Of a stretch of 64,000 nucleotides of DNA, positions 34,591 to 43,520 are shown piece after piece; within the stretch, counting starts at the first letter, position 1, and each line of letters opens with the position of its first letter. This DNA comes from Ruegeria arenilitoris (lineage in GTDB: Bacteria; Pseudomonadota; Alphaproteobacteria; Rhodobacterales; Rhodobacteraceae), in assembly GCF_013030265.1 (NCBI RefSeq), contig NZ_WPZQ01000005.1, forward strand, positions 186,001 through 250,000, written 5' to 3'. The position numbers and the translations under genes are program-made. The notes beneath the pieces are model-generated. The model made no database searches, was not told the DNA's origin, and saw only the letters and a list, made by a program, of their open reading frames with translations.

Positions 34591-35481
34591 ATGGTTTTGT
34601 TTCCCCGCATATTGGCCGCATTCCTGATCGCGCTCTGGGTTTATGCTCCGGCGCAGGGCCGCAGTGAGGAAGAGCGAGAAGGTGGAATTATCGGTACCGG
34701 TATTGTTGGGACGATCACCCATCTGGGCAGCATTCATGTGAACGGTCTGCACATACAAGTCGATGACATGATGCCGATAAGCGGGTCTGTCGAGCCTATG
34801 ACCGCTGGTGATCTGGAGCCCGGTCACACGGTCGCGATTGTCGCTGAACGGGTCGAAGATGGTTGGCACGCCCGCCATATCCGTCAGGTTTTTCCACTGG
34901 TGGGTCAGGTCACAGATTTTGGTGACGGTGAGTTGGCCGTTCTGGGTACCAGGGTCAATGTCGGCGAGACGCTTCCGGATTTGATGGTGGGGGATTGGGT
35001 TGCGGTCAGCGGTCTGTGGCAGGACCAGGCTGTTCGTGCGTCGCGGATTGAACTCCTGATCGGCACTGAATATCAGGCCCGCATCAGTGGAACATATCTG
35101 TCTTCAGACCAGAACGGCGCATTGGTTGTTGGCAGCAGCCTGATCAGCGGGATCAGTCCACAGCATTTGCAATCGGGTGATCTGGTCCGTGTCTATGGCG
35201 AACCCAAACCATCCGGTATCGAGGCGACGCGGCTTGAGACCGGCCTGTTCGATGAAACTGTCGGCATCATCCAGGTACAGGGATACTACTCAGCCCCGCA
35301 ACCTGATGGTCTTTATACGGTGCTGGGTAGCGGGCTGGTCGCTTATACCGAACGGCCCGAGATGATTGATCAGAACGACAGCGTCATCCGATGCGGTCAG
35401 ACCGGTCGCCTGATCGACAGTGGTGTCGCAGATCAGGACGGTAACGGTGTCCGCGATCTGCAGGCTGAACTTGGTTGCTGA
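34591..35481 (+). CDS. Exported DUF5666 protein
   Basis: Secreted or periplasmic protein of 296 residues with a signal peptide (about 1-23, ending YAPAQG). The mature part is built of repeated small beta modules of the DUF5666/OB-like kind: GDLEPGHTVAIVAERV, MVGDWVAVSGLW and LQSGDLVRVYGEPK, each a GD-x-V-x-V/YG strand pair. It is co-transcribed with the DUF6502 gene, two bases upstream. Function is not established. Confidence 0.75.
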   Translation: MVLFPRILAAFLIALWVYAPAQGRSEEEREGGIIGTGIVGTITHLGSIHVNGLHIQVDDMMPISGSVEPMTAGDLEPGHTVAIVAERVEDGWHARHIRQVFPLVGQVTDFGDGELAVLGTRVNVGETLPDLMVGDWVAVSGLWQDQAVRASRIELLIGTEYQARISGTYLSSDQNGALVVGSSLISGISPQHLQSGDLVRVYGEPKPSGIEATRLETGLFDETVGIIQVQGYYSAPQPDGLYTVLGSGLVAYTERPEMIDQNDSVIRCGQTGRLIDSGVADQDGNGVRDLQAELGC

Positions 35482-35492
35482 TCGCGGGTGCG

Positions 35493-36830
35493 TCACTCTC
35501 CGAAAACGACGATCAGCTCTTTGGCTAGCGGAAGAGAAGAGTACTCGAGCCGAGAGGGCGTCAGACCAAGCCGTACAACCACCATGTCATGTGATGGGAA
35601 TACGCCGATGAACTGCCCGTCATGCCCCTGAAGCCAGACTGAATCTTCGAAAGGGGGGTATCCGCCCGGCGCTTCCAGCCAGAGATGGCCTTTGCCATAC
35701 AGATTGTCTGAGACTTCGACCGGTTCGAACATCCAGTCCGTGTATCCTTCAGGCAGAAGCTGTTGATCTTCCCATTCCCCGTTCTGCAGCAATAGTTGAC
35801 CGAAACGGGCCCAGTCACGCGCGGTTGCGTACATGTAACTAGACCCGACAAAGGTATCATCGGTGTCGGTTTCCAACACAACTGAAGTCATACCCAACGG
35901 CTTGAACAATGCGTCACGCGGATAGCTGAGGCTGTCTTTGTCCAGCTTGTCCTGCCAGACCCGTGACAGCATTGTGGATGTGCCGGACGAGTAGTTGAAT
36001 TCGGTGCCGATCTCGACGCCTGCGTCCCGGCCCGAGGCAAATTCCGCCATGTCATCGTTGAGGTAGAGCATTCTGGTAACGTCTGATACGTCGCCATATT
36101 CTTCGTTCCACTGCAACCCGCTCGACATTGCGAGCATGTCCCTGACTGTGATGTCCTTGCGGTTGTCCTGCGACCAATCCGGGTAGCTATCTATAAGCGT
36201 GTCATCCAGCGACATGCGGCCCGACTTGATCAGCGTTCCAATCAGTCCGGCTGTCACCGTTTTGGTCATCGACCAGCCCAGCAGCGGTGTGTTTTCATCA
36301 AACTCGTCTGCGTAAGCCTCGGCCACGATCCGTCCGTTTCGAACAACAACAACCGCGCGATAGCCTTCGCCCAACAGTTCGTTGTCAGACATTATGTTCA
36401 GGACTTCAGGATTCTGAGACAGACTCACATCATTGCCCTGTGGCCATGGACCGGCTGGCAAAGGCGCGGGAGCTGCGAGAGTTCGGTCGCTTAGCGCGGC
36501 CTCGTGAACATTTGTGCATCCAAGACCGTCGCGATATTGCGATGTGGCCGGTGCGAAAAAGCCGAACATCCAGGCCTTTACTGTCTGTGCGTCTTGGTCC
36601 ACCTCAATCGAGATCTGTTTGAGGAGTGGATGCCCCGGGGCCTGCACGTCGATCTCCAGCACTTCGTCAGGATCACGGCCTGCAATGAAGACATTGGAAC
36701 ACACGATTTTGGCTGAGTAATTCGTGCCAACCTTTAGCAAATCCGGCGGTGCGAACAGCAAGTACCCCGTTGCAGCGACTGCAAGCAAAGCCACTGTTCC
36801 AACGAATATTTTAAGTGCTTTGCGCAACAC
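35493..36830 (-). CDS. Membrane-anchored serine hydrolase (class C beta-lactamase family)
   Basis: Serine hydrolase of the beta-lactamase/penicillin-binding family, 445 residues, exported through one N-terminal hydrophobic segment (about 5-27) that may stay as an anchor. The catalytic S-x-x-K is Ser187-Met-Thr-Lys190, and the Y-x-S motif starts at Tyr280 (YSSGTSTM). A late HDGQFIGVFPSHDMVVVRLG fits the third (KTG-like) strand region, with HDG in place of KTG. The GTG start at 36830 has GGGGAG five bases upstream; the frame from 36938 lacks support. Family members range from esterases to peptidases; true beta-lactam resistance is unlikely. Confidence 0.85.
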   Translation of the reverse strand: MLRKALKIFVGTVALLAVAATGYLLFAPPDLLKVGTNYSAKIVCSNVFIAGRDPDEVLEIDVQAPGHPLLKQISIEVDQDAQTVKAWMFGFFAPATSQYRDGLGCTNVHEAALSDRTLAAPAPLPAGPWPQGNDVSLSQNPEVLNIMSDNELLGEGYRAVVVVRNGRIVAEAYADEFDENTPLLGWSMTKTVTAGLIGTLIKSGRMSLDDTLIDSYPDWSQDNRKDITVRDMLAMSSGLQWNEEYGDVSDVTRMLYLNDDMAEFASGRDAGVEIGTEFNYSSGTSTMLSRVWQDKLDKDSLSYPRDALFKPLGMTSVVLETDTDDTFVGSSYMYATARDWARFGQLLLQNGEWEDQQLLPEGYTDWMFEPVEVSDNLYGKGHLWLEAPGGYPPFEDSVWLQGHDGQFIGVFPSHDMVVVRLGLTPSRLEYSSLPLAKELIVVFGE

Positions 36831-37123
36831 GAATACTCCCCACCAATTGTTCAGGCCCTTATCGCCGACCCAATCCGGTCGAACTGTGTCGGTGCATGTC
36901 AGCTTTTGCCACTGTTCCGTTACGTTTCGGCGCGGCACCAGATTTAGGAGCCTGACAAACGTGTCAGCCCAGGACGTGCTTTACTAACCCCGGGATATCA
37001 GCGCAGACTACGACTCAGACATGTTGAACATGTGACAAGGGCCAGTATTGCCGCCCGTGTCATGCTTTTGTTGTCAAAGGCACTCTAAACACACGTCAAA
37101 CTCAATTTCAGAAAGGTTTGAAG

Positions 37124-39103
37124 ATGTCTGTTTCCGGTAATTTCTCAATCTCGCGCCGACAGTTTCTTGCAACGACAACCGCCGGGGTGGCATTGGCCAC
37201 GCTTCATCCATTCTCGGCTTCTGCGGCTGGCAATCAGGCGCATCTTCGGATCATGGAGACCACGGATATCCACGTGCACGTGTTCCCATATGACTATTAT
37301 GCCGACAAGCCGCGAGATACGGTTGGCTTGTCGCGGACTGCCTCAATCATCAACCAGATACGGGCCGAGGCCACCAATTCGCTGCTGGTCGATAATGGTG
37401 ATTTTCTGCAAGGCAACCCAATGGGGGATTACATCGCCTACGAGCGCGGGATGAAAGACGGGGACGCCCATCCGATCATCACAGCGTTCAACACCATCGG
37501 CTATGATGCAGCCACATTGGGCAACCATGAATTCAACTACGGTCTGAGCTTTCTCGAGAAGTCGCTTGCCGGGGCCGAATTCCCGGTTGTTCTGGCGAAT
37601 ATTGTCACGGAAAAAGGCGCGACTGCGCGTGACGACAAAACGCTGGTTGCCCCATACGCAATCCTTGACCGCGAAATCGAGTTGGGCGACGGCAGCACGC
37701 ATCCCATCAAGATCGGCGTCATAGGCTTTACCCCACCCCAGATCATGAACTGGGATCGCAAGCATCTTGAAGGCAATGTCCAGGCCCGTGACATTGTTGA
37801 GTCTGCGCAGGCGTATGTTCCAGAAATGAAGGAGCAGGGCTGCGATCTAATCATCGCCTTGTCCCACTCGGGTATCGGCGAGGCGGATCATTCGGAAGGG
37901 ATGGAAAATGCCTCGGTACCCTTGGCGGGGGTTGAAGGTATCGATGCCCTGGTTACTGGTCACAACCATCTTGTGTTCCCATCGCCCACCTTTGCCGACA
38001 GTCCCGGTGTGGATGTCGAAAAGGGTACTTTGATGGGCAAGCCCGCTGTCATGGGGGGCTTCTGGGGGTCGCATCTTGGCGTGCTGGATCTGTTGCTCGA
38101 ACGTGACGGAGATACGTGGCGGGTGGTGACCACAACATCCGAGGCGCGCCCCATTTCGAAACGCAACGAAGATCGTTCGATCACCGCGCTGGTGGGGGAT
38201 GACCAAAAGGTGCTGGACTCGGTTGCCACCGACCATGACGAGACCCTTGCTTATGTTCGCCGCGCGGTTGGCAAGACCTCGGCGCCGCTGCACAGCTATT
38301 TTGCGCTGGTTGCAGATGATCCTTCGTTACAGATCGTCTCGATCGCGCAAAAATGGTATGTCGAACAGATGCTGAAAGGCACCGAGCATGAGGGTCTGCC
38401 GATCCTGTCTGCAGCGGCTCCGTTCAAGGCCGGTGGCCGCGGCGGCCCCGAATACTACACAGATGTGCCTGTGGGAGATGTTGCGATCAAGAACGTGGCG
38501 GACCTTTATCTGTATCCGAACACGGTGCGGGCCGTGCGCGTAAACGGGGCTCAGGTCCGCGGCTGGCTCGAGCGGTCCGCAGGAATGTTCAACCAGATCG
38601 AAGTTGGATCGGAGGACGCAATTCTGCTGAACCCGTCTTTCCCGTCCTACAATTTCGACGTCATGGATGGCGTGACCTATCAAATCGATCTGTCCCAGCC
38701 ATCGCGCTTTGACCCGAAGGGAGAAGAGCTCAACCCCGATGCGGCGCGGATTGTGAACCTCGAATTCAATGGCGCGCCTGTGACAGACGATATGGAGTTC
38801 ATCGTAGCGACCAACAATTATCGTGCGTCGGGTGGGGGATCTTTCCCCGGTGCAATGGGTGACACGATTATCTTCGAGGCACCGGACACCAATCGCGACG
38901 TTATCGTGCGTTACATCGTCGAACAGGGAACCATCGATCCAAAGGCGGATGCAAACTGGTCTTTCGCCCCTCTCAACGACACCAGCGTGTTGTTTGAAAC
39001 CGGACCCAAGGCCCGTGATTATCTAAGTGATGTCGAGGGCGTGTCACTGGAGGATGCAGGCGAAGGTGCCGATGGGTTCGCTGCGTTCCGCATCAAACTG
39101 TAA
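37124..39103 (+). CDS. cpdB: 2',3'-cyclic-nucleotide 2'-phosphodiesterase/3'-nucleotidase
   Basis: Periplasmic bifunctional phosphodiesterase/nucleotidase of 659 residues, salvaging phosphate and nucleosides from nucleotides. A twin-arginine signal is visible (ISRRQFLATTTAG, then hydrophobic stretch to about 34). The metallophosphoesterase domain (38-330) has ETTDIHVHV, VDNGDFLQGNPMGD, LGNHEFNYG and VTGHNHLVFP. The 5'-nucleotidase C-terminal domain covers about 370-600 and includes NNYRASGGGSFPG. ATG 37124 follows GAAAGG by seven bases; a TTG two codons earlier is possible. It stands alone and ends in a clear terminator. Confidence 0.93.
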   Translation: MSVSGNFSISRRQFLATTTAGVALATLHPFSASAAGNQAHLRIMETTDIHVHVFPYDYYADKPRDTVGLSRTASIINQIRAEATNSLLVDNGDFLQGNPMGDYIAYERGMKDGDAHPIITAFNTIGYDAATLGNHEFNYGLSFLEKSLAGAEFPVVLANIVTEKGATARDDKTLVAPYAILDREIELGDGSTHPIKIGVIGFTPPQIMNWDRKHLEGNVQARDIVESAQAYVPEMKEQGCDLIIALSHSGIGEADHSEGMENASVPLAGVEGIDALVTGHNHLVFPSPTFADSPGVDVEKGTLMGKPAVMGGFWGSHLGVLDLLLERDGDTWRVVTTTSEARPISKRNEDRSITALVGDDQKVLDSVATDHDETLAYVRRAVGKTSAPLHSYFALVADDPSLQIVSIAQKWYVEQMLKGTEHEGLPILSAAAPFKAGGRGGPEYYTDVPVGDVAIKNVADLYLYPNTVRAVRVNGAQVRGWLERSAGMFNQIEVGSEDAILLNPSFPSYNFDVMDGVTYQIDLSQPSRFDPKGEELNPDAARIVNLEFNGAPVTDDMEFIVATNNYRASGGGSFPGAMGDTIIFEAPDTNRDVIVRYIVEQGTIDPKADANWSFAPLNDTSVLFETGPKARDYLSDVEGVSLEDAGEGADGFAAFRIKL

Positions 39104-39125
39104 GAGACCGGAGAATTCAGCTCTG

Positions 39126-39152
39126 GGGCAGCCGCATCGGCTGCCCTTTTTT
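39126..39152 (+). terminator. Intrinsic terminator after cpdB
   Basis: Perfect 9-bp stem GGGCAGCCG (39126-39134) and CGGCTGCCC (39138-39146), three-base loop, then TTTTTT. Located 22 bases after the cpdB stop. Confidence 0.92.
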
Positions 39153-39248
39153 GTTGTTTGCACTGTGGTCTGATCCGTTCGGACCGGGGGCATAGACCCG
39201 ACGATCAGGCTTAATTCGGGGCTGTCTGAGATGTATGCAAAAAATATC

Positions 39249-39264
39249 TTGCAACCGGTTGCAA
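39249..39264. promoter_or_regulatory. Inositol-cluster LacI operator 1
   Basis: TTGCAACCGGTTGCAA, perfect 16-bp palindrome 46 bases upstream of iolG. The same sequence, or a one-base variant, recurs at 40304, 52659 and 56058. The LacI gene at 54978-55976 is the probable owner. Confidence 0.75.
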
Positions 39265-39310
39265 AGAGAATCATTCTGGCACCCGAAAATTAAGGATTCG
39301 GGAGAACTGC

Positions 39311-40324
39311 ATGCTGAGGATCGGATTGCTTGGGGCTGGGCGCATTGGTCGTGTTCATGCAAAGGCCATCACTGCACATCCCCAAAGCCAGCTGTGCGCT
39401 GTATCGGATGCCATTGAGGATGCGGCTCAGGGTTTGGCTGCGGAAAGCGGAGCTGAGGCGCGGCCTTCCGACGAAATCATCGCGGACCCTTCGATTGATG
39501 CCGTTCTGATTGCCACGCCAACAGACACCCATTCCGATTTGATCGAGGCGGCGACTCAGGCTGGCAAAGCGGTTTTGTGTGAAAAACCAGTCGATCTGGA
39601 CCTTGACCGTGCCGTCGCCTGCCAGAAATCCGCAGCCGCTAACGGTCAGCCTGTGATGATTGGCTTTAACCGGCGTTTCGACCCGAACTTTTCGGCGCTC
39701 AAAGCCGCAGCAGATGCCGGCGAGATCGGGACACCCGAAATGCTGTCGATCACGTCCTTTGATCCGGCGCCTCCGCCGGTCAGCTATATCAAGGTTTCCG
39801 GTGGGTTGTTCCGGGACATGATGATCCACGACTTTGATATGGCCAACTATCTGATGGGGCAGTTGCCCAAGGTCATTTCAGCGGTAGGAACATCTATCGT
39901 CGATCCTGAAATAGGGGCCGCCGGAGACGTCGATACAGCTGTTGTTACAATGGCTTACGATGATGGGCGGATCGCGGTCATCAAGAACTCGCGGCGTGCG
40001 GTCTATGGATATGACCAGCGTGTTGAGATGTTGGGATCCGAGGGCCTGCTACAGGCGCAGAACATGCTGGAAAATACCTTGGTCAAATCGACTGCGGACG
40101 GCGTTGTCGGCGCGAAACCGACCTACTTTTTCCTCGAGCGCTATATGCCCGCATATCAGGCGGAATGGGATGCGTTTGTTCAGGCCACTCTGTCTGGATC
40201 TTCACTGCCTGTGACGCTGGAAGATGGTGTTGCCGCATTGGCCATGGCCGAGGCCGCGACGCGTTCCGCACAGACCGGTCAACCGGTCGCGATGTCCGAA
40301 ATTTTGAAACCGGTTGCAAAATGA
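39311..40324 (+). CDS. iolG: Inositol 2-dehydrogenase
   Basis: NAD-dependent Gfo/Idh/MocA-family dehydrogenase of 337 residues, expected to oxidise myo-inositol to 2-keto-myo-inositol (first step of inositol catabolism). Rossmann motif GLLGAGRIGRVH at 5-16, the EKP motif (VLCEKPVDL) near residue 95 and the D-x3-H signature GGLFRDMMIHDFDMANYL near 165-182 are present. GGGAGA precedes the ATG. It opens the + strand operon that continues with the ABC importer, iolD and iolE. A LacI operator lies in front and a variant copy spans its 3' end. Confidence 0.9.
   Translation: MLRIGLLGAGRIGRVHAKAITAHPQSQLCAVSDAIEDAAQGLAAESGAEARPSDEIIADPSIDAVLIATPTDTHSDLIEAATQAGKAVLCEKPVDLDLDRAVACQKSAAANGQPVMIGFNRRFDPNFSALKAAADAGEIGTPEMLSITSFDPAPPPVSYIKVSGGLFRDMMIHDFDMANYLMGQLPKVISAVGTSIVDPEIGAAGDVDTAVVTMAYDDGRIAVIKNSRRAVYGYDQRVEMLGSEGLLQAQNMLENTLVKSTADGVVGAKPTYFFLERYMPAYQAEWDAFVQATLSGSSLPVTLEDGVAALAMAEAATRSAQTGQPVAMSEILKPVAK
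40304..40319. promoter_or_regulatory. Inositol-cluster LacI operator 2 (variant)
   Basis: TTGAAACCGGTTGCAA, one base off the perfect operator, over the last codons of iolG and about 130 bp upstream of the binding-protein gene. It could control an internal promoter for the importer genes or act as an auxiliary site. Confidence 0.5.
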
Positions 40325-40448
40325 TTGGATATCCGGAAACTGAATTAGACCCCGTTTTGGTGCGGGGCCGCAGAGATTCGGCTTGGCCGAATGCTTGGGG
40401 TTGAGACCCCGACACGAAGAAAAATTTGTTCCAATGGGAGGAAACCAA

Positions 40449-41369
40449 ATGAACAAGTTCGTTAAAGGTGCATTGGCCGCAGGCGCGCTGGCGCTCGCAA
40501 CGCCGGCCTTCGCGCAGGAAATTGTTGTCGTTTCGCACGGCCAGGCCAATGATGCATTCTGGAACGTGGTAAAGAACGGTGTCGAGCAGGCCGGTAAGGA
40601 CGTCGGTGTAAACGTCGAATACCGCGCGCCCGAAACTTTCGACATGGTCGCCATGTCGCAGCTGATCGATGCCGCCGTGAACCAGGAACCCGATGGCCTG
40701 ATCGTTTCGATCCCGGATGCGGACGCGCTTGGCCCGTCAATCGAACGCGCCGTCGCAGCGGGTATTCCGGTGATCTCGATCAACTCGGGCTCGGATGTGT
40801 CGAAAGATCTGGGCGCTTTGCTACACGTGGGTCAGGATGAGTTCGACGCGGGCAAGGCAGCCGGTGCAGAGCTTGCCTCGATGGGCGGCAGCACCGCGAT
40901 CTGTGTGAACCACGAAGTAGGCAACGTTGCCCTTGACCTGCGTTGCGCGGGCTTTGCCGAAGGTTTCGGTGGAAACGTTGAGGTACTGCCAACTTCGAAC
41001 GATCCGTCAGAAATTGAATCCAAGGTTGCTGCTGCTCTGGCTGCGAACGAAGCCATCGACACCGTCATGGCACTGGGTGCCAGCTCGGCCGGTGAGCCTG
41101 CTGTAGCAGCAGTCAAAGGTTCGGGCCGTGACGTGAATGTTGCCTCCTTCGACCTGTCGGCCAACTTCCTGCAGTCGATCGCGGATGGCGACGCAGCCTT
41201 TGCAATCGACCAGCAGCAGTATCTGCAGGGTTACCTGTCGGTGAACTTCATGGGTCTGCACGCCAAGTACGGCCTGATGCCGGGTGGCAATGTACCTTCG
41301 GGTCCGAACCTGATCACGCAGGACAAGGCAGCTCAGGTGATCGAACTGTCCTCGCAAGGCATCCGTTGA
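40449..41369 (+). CDS. Inositol-type ABC transporter binding protein
   Basis: Periplasmic binding protein of 306 residues in the RbsB/Peripla_BP_4 class. A signal peptide (about 1-22, ending TPAFAQ) is followed by EIVVVSHGQANDAFWNVVKNGVEQAG, the standard first strand-helix of this class. The GGGAGGA ribosome site is strong. It is followed by a permease and a single-domain ATPase, as in FrcBCA and inositol (IbpA/IatPA) importers. Inositol as ligand is inferred from the surrounding iol genes and the shared operator. Confidence 0.9.
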   Translation: MNKFVKGALAAGALALATPAFAQEIVVVSHGQANDAFWNVVKNGVEQAGKDVGVNVEYRAPETFDMVAMSQLIDAAVNQEPDGLIVSIPDADALGPSIERAVAAGIPVISINSGSDVSKDLGALLHVGQDEFDAGKAAGAELASMGGSTAICVNHEVGNVALDLRCAGFAEGFGGNVEVLPTSNDPSEIESKVAAALAANEAIDTVMALGASSAGEPAVAAVKGSGRDVNVASFDLSANFLQSIADGDAAFAIDQQQYLQGYLSVNFMGLHAKYGLMPGGNVPSGPNLITQDKAAQVIELSSQGIR

Positions 41370-41396
41370 TCAACACCAACACCTGAACAAACGGGG

Positions 41397-41412
41397 CGGC
41401 GCACCAGCGCCG
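41397..41412. repeat. Hairpin between binding protein and permease
   Basis: Perfect stem CGGCGC (41397-41402) and GCGCCG (41407-41412), loop ACCA, 27 bases after the binding-protein stop and without a T run. It is comparable to hairpins after the other binding-protein genes in this window. Confidence 0.5.
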
Positions 41413-41435
41413 TTCCCACCGAATGGGAGGAAACG

Positions 41436-42542
41436 ATGAGTGATTCAGCTCAACTCGCAGGGGATGAAAGGGTCAAGAAAGAGCCTTTCCTGACCAAGCT
41501 CATGAAACGGCCCGAGCTTGGCGCCATGGCCGGGGTGGTTCTGGTCGTCATCTTCTTCGCCCTTACGGCGGATGATTCGATGTTTACCCTTGCCGGGATC
41601 ATGAATTTCATGACACCTGCGGCGCAGCTGGGCATTCTGGCGATCGGCGCGGCGCTGCTGATGATCGGGGGTGAGTTCGACCTGTCCATCGGTTCGATGG
41701 TGGCGTTCTCTGGCCTGTTCTTCGGCGTCTGCGTGGTGACATGGCAATTGCCACTGATCGTCGCGATCCCCATGACATTTGTTTTTGCGGCTTTCGTCGG
41801 CGCGATCAACGGCACGATCGTGATCCGCTCGGGCCTGCCATCCTTTATCGTCACGCTGGCTTTCCTGTTCATCTTGCGCGGTCTGTCGCTGGTGGGTCTG
41901 AAGGCAGCTACCGGCGGGTCGACACAGTTGCGTGGCGTCCGTGACGCGGTCGAAAACGATTGGCTGTCGCCGATGTTCTCAGGTGAAGCATTTGGCAGCC
42001 TGTTCGCATGGCTCGCCGCAAACGGAATGATCGATACATTCAAAAGCGGCGCACCCAAAGTGCCGGGTATCCCGGTGGAAATTCTGTGGTTTGTCGTGCT
42101 GGCGCTGGCGGCAACATATGTGTTGCTGCGTACCCCTGCTGGCAACTGGATTTTCGCCTCGGGCGGTGACAAGACCGCCGCATCAAACTCGGGCGTCCCG
42201 GTGAACCGCGTCAAGATCTCGCTGTTCATGCTGACCGCCTGCTGTGCCGCTTTGGTTGCCATCATCACAGTGATGGATGCTGGATCGACCGATGCCCGCC
42301 GTGGCTTCCAGAAAGAATTTGAAGCGATCATCGCCGCTGTTATCGGAGGGTGTCTGCTGACCGGCGGCTATGGCTCAGCCATCGGTGCATTCTTCGGCTC
42401 AATCATCTTTGGCATGGTTGTTATCGGCCTGACCTATACTGATTTCGATCAGGACTGGTTCCAGGTTTTCCTGGGCGCGATGCTGCTGATTGCCGTTCTG
42501 TTCAACAACGCGATCCGTAAACGCGTAACGGGAGAGCGCTGA
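41436..42542 (+). CDS. Inositol-type ABC transporter permease
   Basis: Inner-membrane permease of 368 residues of the RbsC/FrcC class, with about nine or ten hydrophobic helices. The class signature [20 protein letters not shown] is near residues 75-95, and a late [24 protein letters not shown] matches the conserved loop. GGGAGG precedes the ATG. It forms an importer with the binding protein upstream and the ATPase two bases downstream. Confidence 0.92.
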   Translation: MSDSAQLAGDERVKKEPFLTKLMKRPELGAMAGVVLVVIFFALTADDSMFTLAGIMNFMTPAAQLGILAIGAALLMIGGEFDLSIGSMVAFSGLFFGVCVVTWQLPLIVAIPMTFVFAAFVGAINGTIVIRSGLPSFIVTLAFLFILRGLSLVGLKAATGGSTQLRGVRDAVENDWLSPMFSGEAFGSLFAWLAANGMIDTFKSGAPKVPGIPVEILWFVVLALAATYVLLRTPAGNWIFASGGDKTAASNSGVPVNRVKISLFMLTACCAALVAIITVMDAGSTDARRGFQKEFEAIIAAVIGGCLLTGGYGSAIGAFFGSIIFGMVVIGLTYTDFDQDWFQVFLGAMLLIAVLFNNAIRKRVTGER

Positions 42543-42543
42543 T

Positions 42544-43365
42544 ATGACCGAGGATACCAAATTCCATCACGGGGACTCCGCCACTGACGCCGCTCCGATC
42601 GTCGAGATGAAAGACATCGAAAAGCACTTTGGCAACATCATCGCTCTGGCTGGTGTCAGTTTTGATGTGAAGCCGGGTGAGTGTCACTGTCTGCTGGGCG
42701 ACAACGGTGCGGGCAAATCCACCTTCATCAAGACCATGTCCGGGGTTCATAAACCCACCAAAGGCGAGATCTTGTTCGAAGGCAAACCTTTGCACTTCGA
42801 CACGCCCAGAGATGCCATGGAAGCAGGCATTGCGACTGTGTTTCAGGATCTGGCGATGATCCCGCTGATGAGCGTTACGCGCAACTTCTTCATGGGGCGC
42901 GAACCGACCAAAGGCCGGGGTTTGCTAAAAAGATTTGATGTCGAACAGGCAAACGATGTCTGCATGGAAGAGATGCGCAAGATGGGCATCAACCTGCGCG
43001 GCCCGGATCAGGCTGTCGGAACACTGTCAGGCGGCGAGCGCCAAACCGTTGCGATCGCACGGGCGGTATATTTCGGTGCCAAGATTCTGATCCTCGACGA
43101 ACCGACCTCGGCTCTTGGCGTGCGTCAGACTTCGAACGTTCTGGCTACCATTGATCGCGTGCGCAGTCAGGGCGTGGGTGTGGTGTTCATCAGCCACAAC
43201 GTTCGCCATGCGCTGGCTGTAGGTGACCGCTTTACCGTGCTGAACCGGGGAAAAACGCTTGGTACGGCCCGACGCGGTGAGATCACGCCCGAAGAGCTGC
43301 AGGACCTGATGGCGGGTGGTCAGGAAATGGCCGAGCTTGAAGGTTCGCTGGGCGGCACGGTTTAA
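42544..43365 (+). CDS. Inositol-type ABC transporter ATPase
   Basis: ATPase of 273 residues with a single nucleotide-binding domain, as in FrcA, not the double-domain RbsA form. Walker [10 protein letters not shown], signature [14 protein letters not shown], Walker [14 protein letters not shown] and a switch His in [11 protein letters not shown] are present. It starts one base after the permease stop. A REP-like hairpin follows its stop codon, then iolD after 155 bases. Confidence 0.93.
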   Translation: MTEDTKFHHGDSATDAAPIVEMKDIEKHFGNIIALAGVSFDVKPGECHCLLGDNGAGKSTFIKTMSGVHKPTKGEILFEGKPLHFDTPRDAMEAGIATVFQDLAMIPLMSVTRNFFMGREPTKGRGLLKRFDVEQANDVCMEEMRKMGINLRGPDQAVGTLSGGERQTVAIARAVYFGAKILILDEPTSALGVRQTSNVLATIDRVRSQGVGVVFISHNVRHALAVGDRFTVLNRGKTLGTARRGEITPEELQDLMAGGQEMAELEGSLGGTV

Positions 43366-43377
43366 CTTAGGATATTC

Positions 43378-43401
43378 CGGGTGTCCCAATAGGGGCATCC
43401 G
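43378..43401. repeat. REP-like hairpin after the ABC ATPase gene
   Basis: Arms CGGGTGTCCC (43378-43387) and GGGGCATCCG (43392-43401), loop AATA, a 10-bp stem if two G-U pairs are allowed. The sequence resembles the element at 17978-18001. It lies 12 bases after the ATPase stop, inside the operon, with no T run. Confidence 0.5.
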
Positions 43402-43520
43402 AAAGGGAAGGTGGCACCGGACGCCACACTGATTGCAGGCTCGGCAAAAAAGCCTGACACTTTCGCAAATGTGACAACCAACGGAAGGCCGATGGCGGCT
43501 TCGTGTTGAAAGGGATCGTG

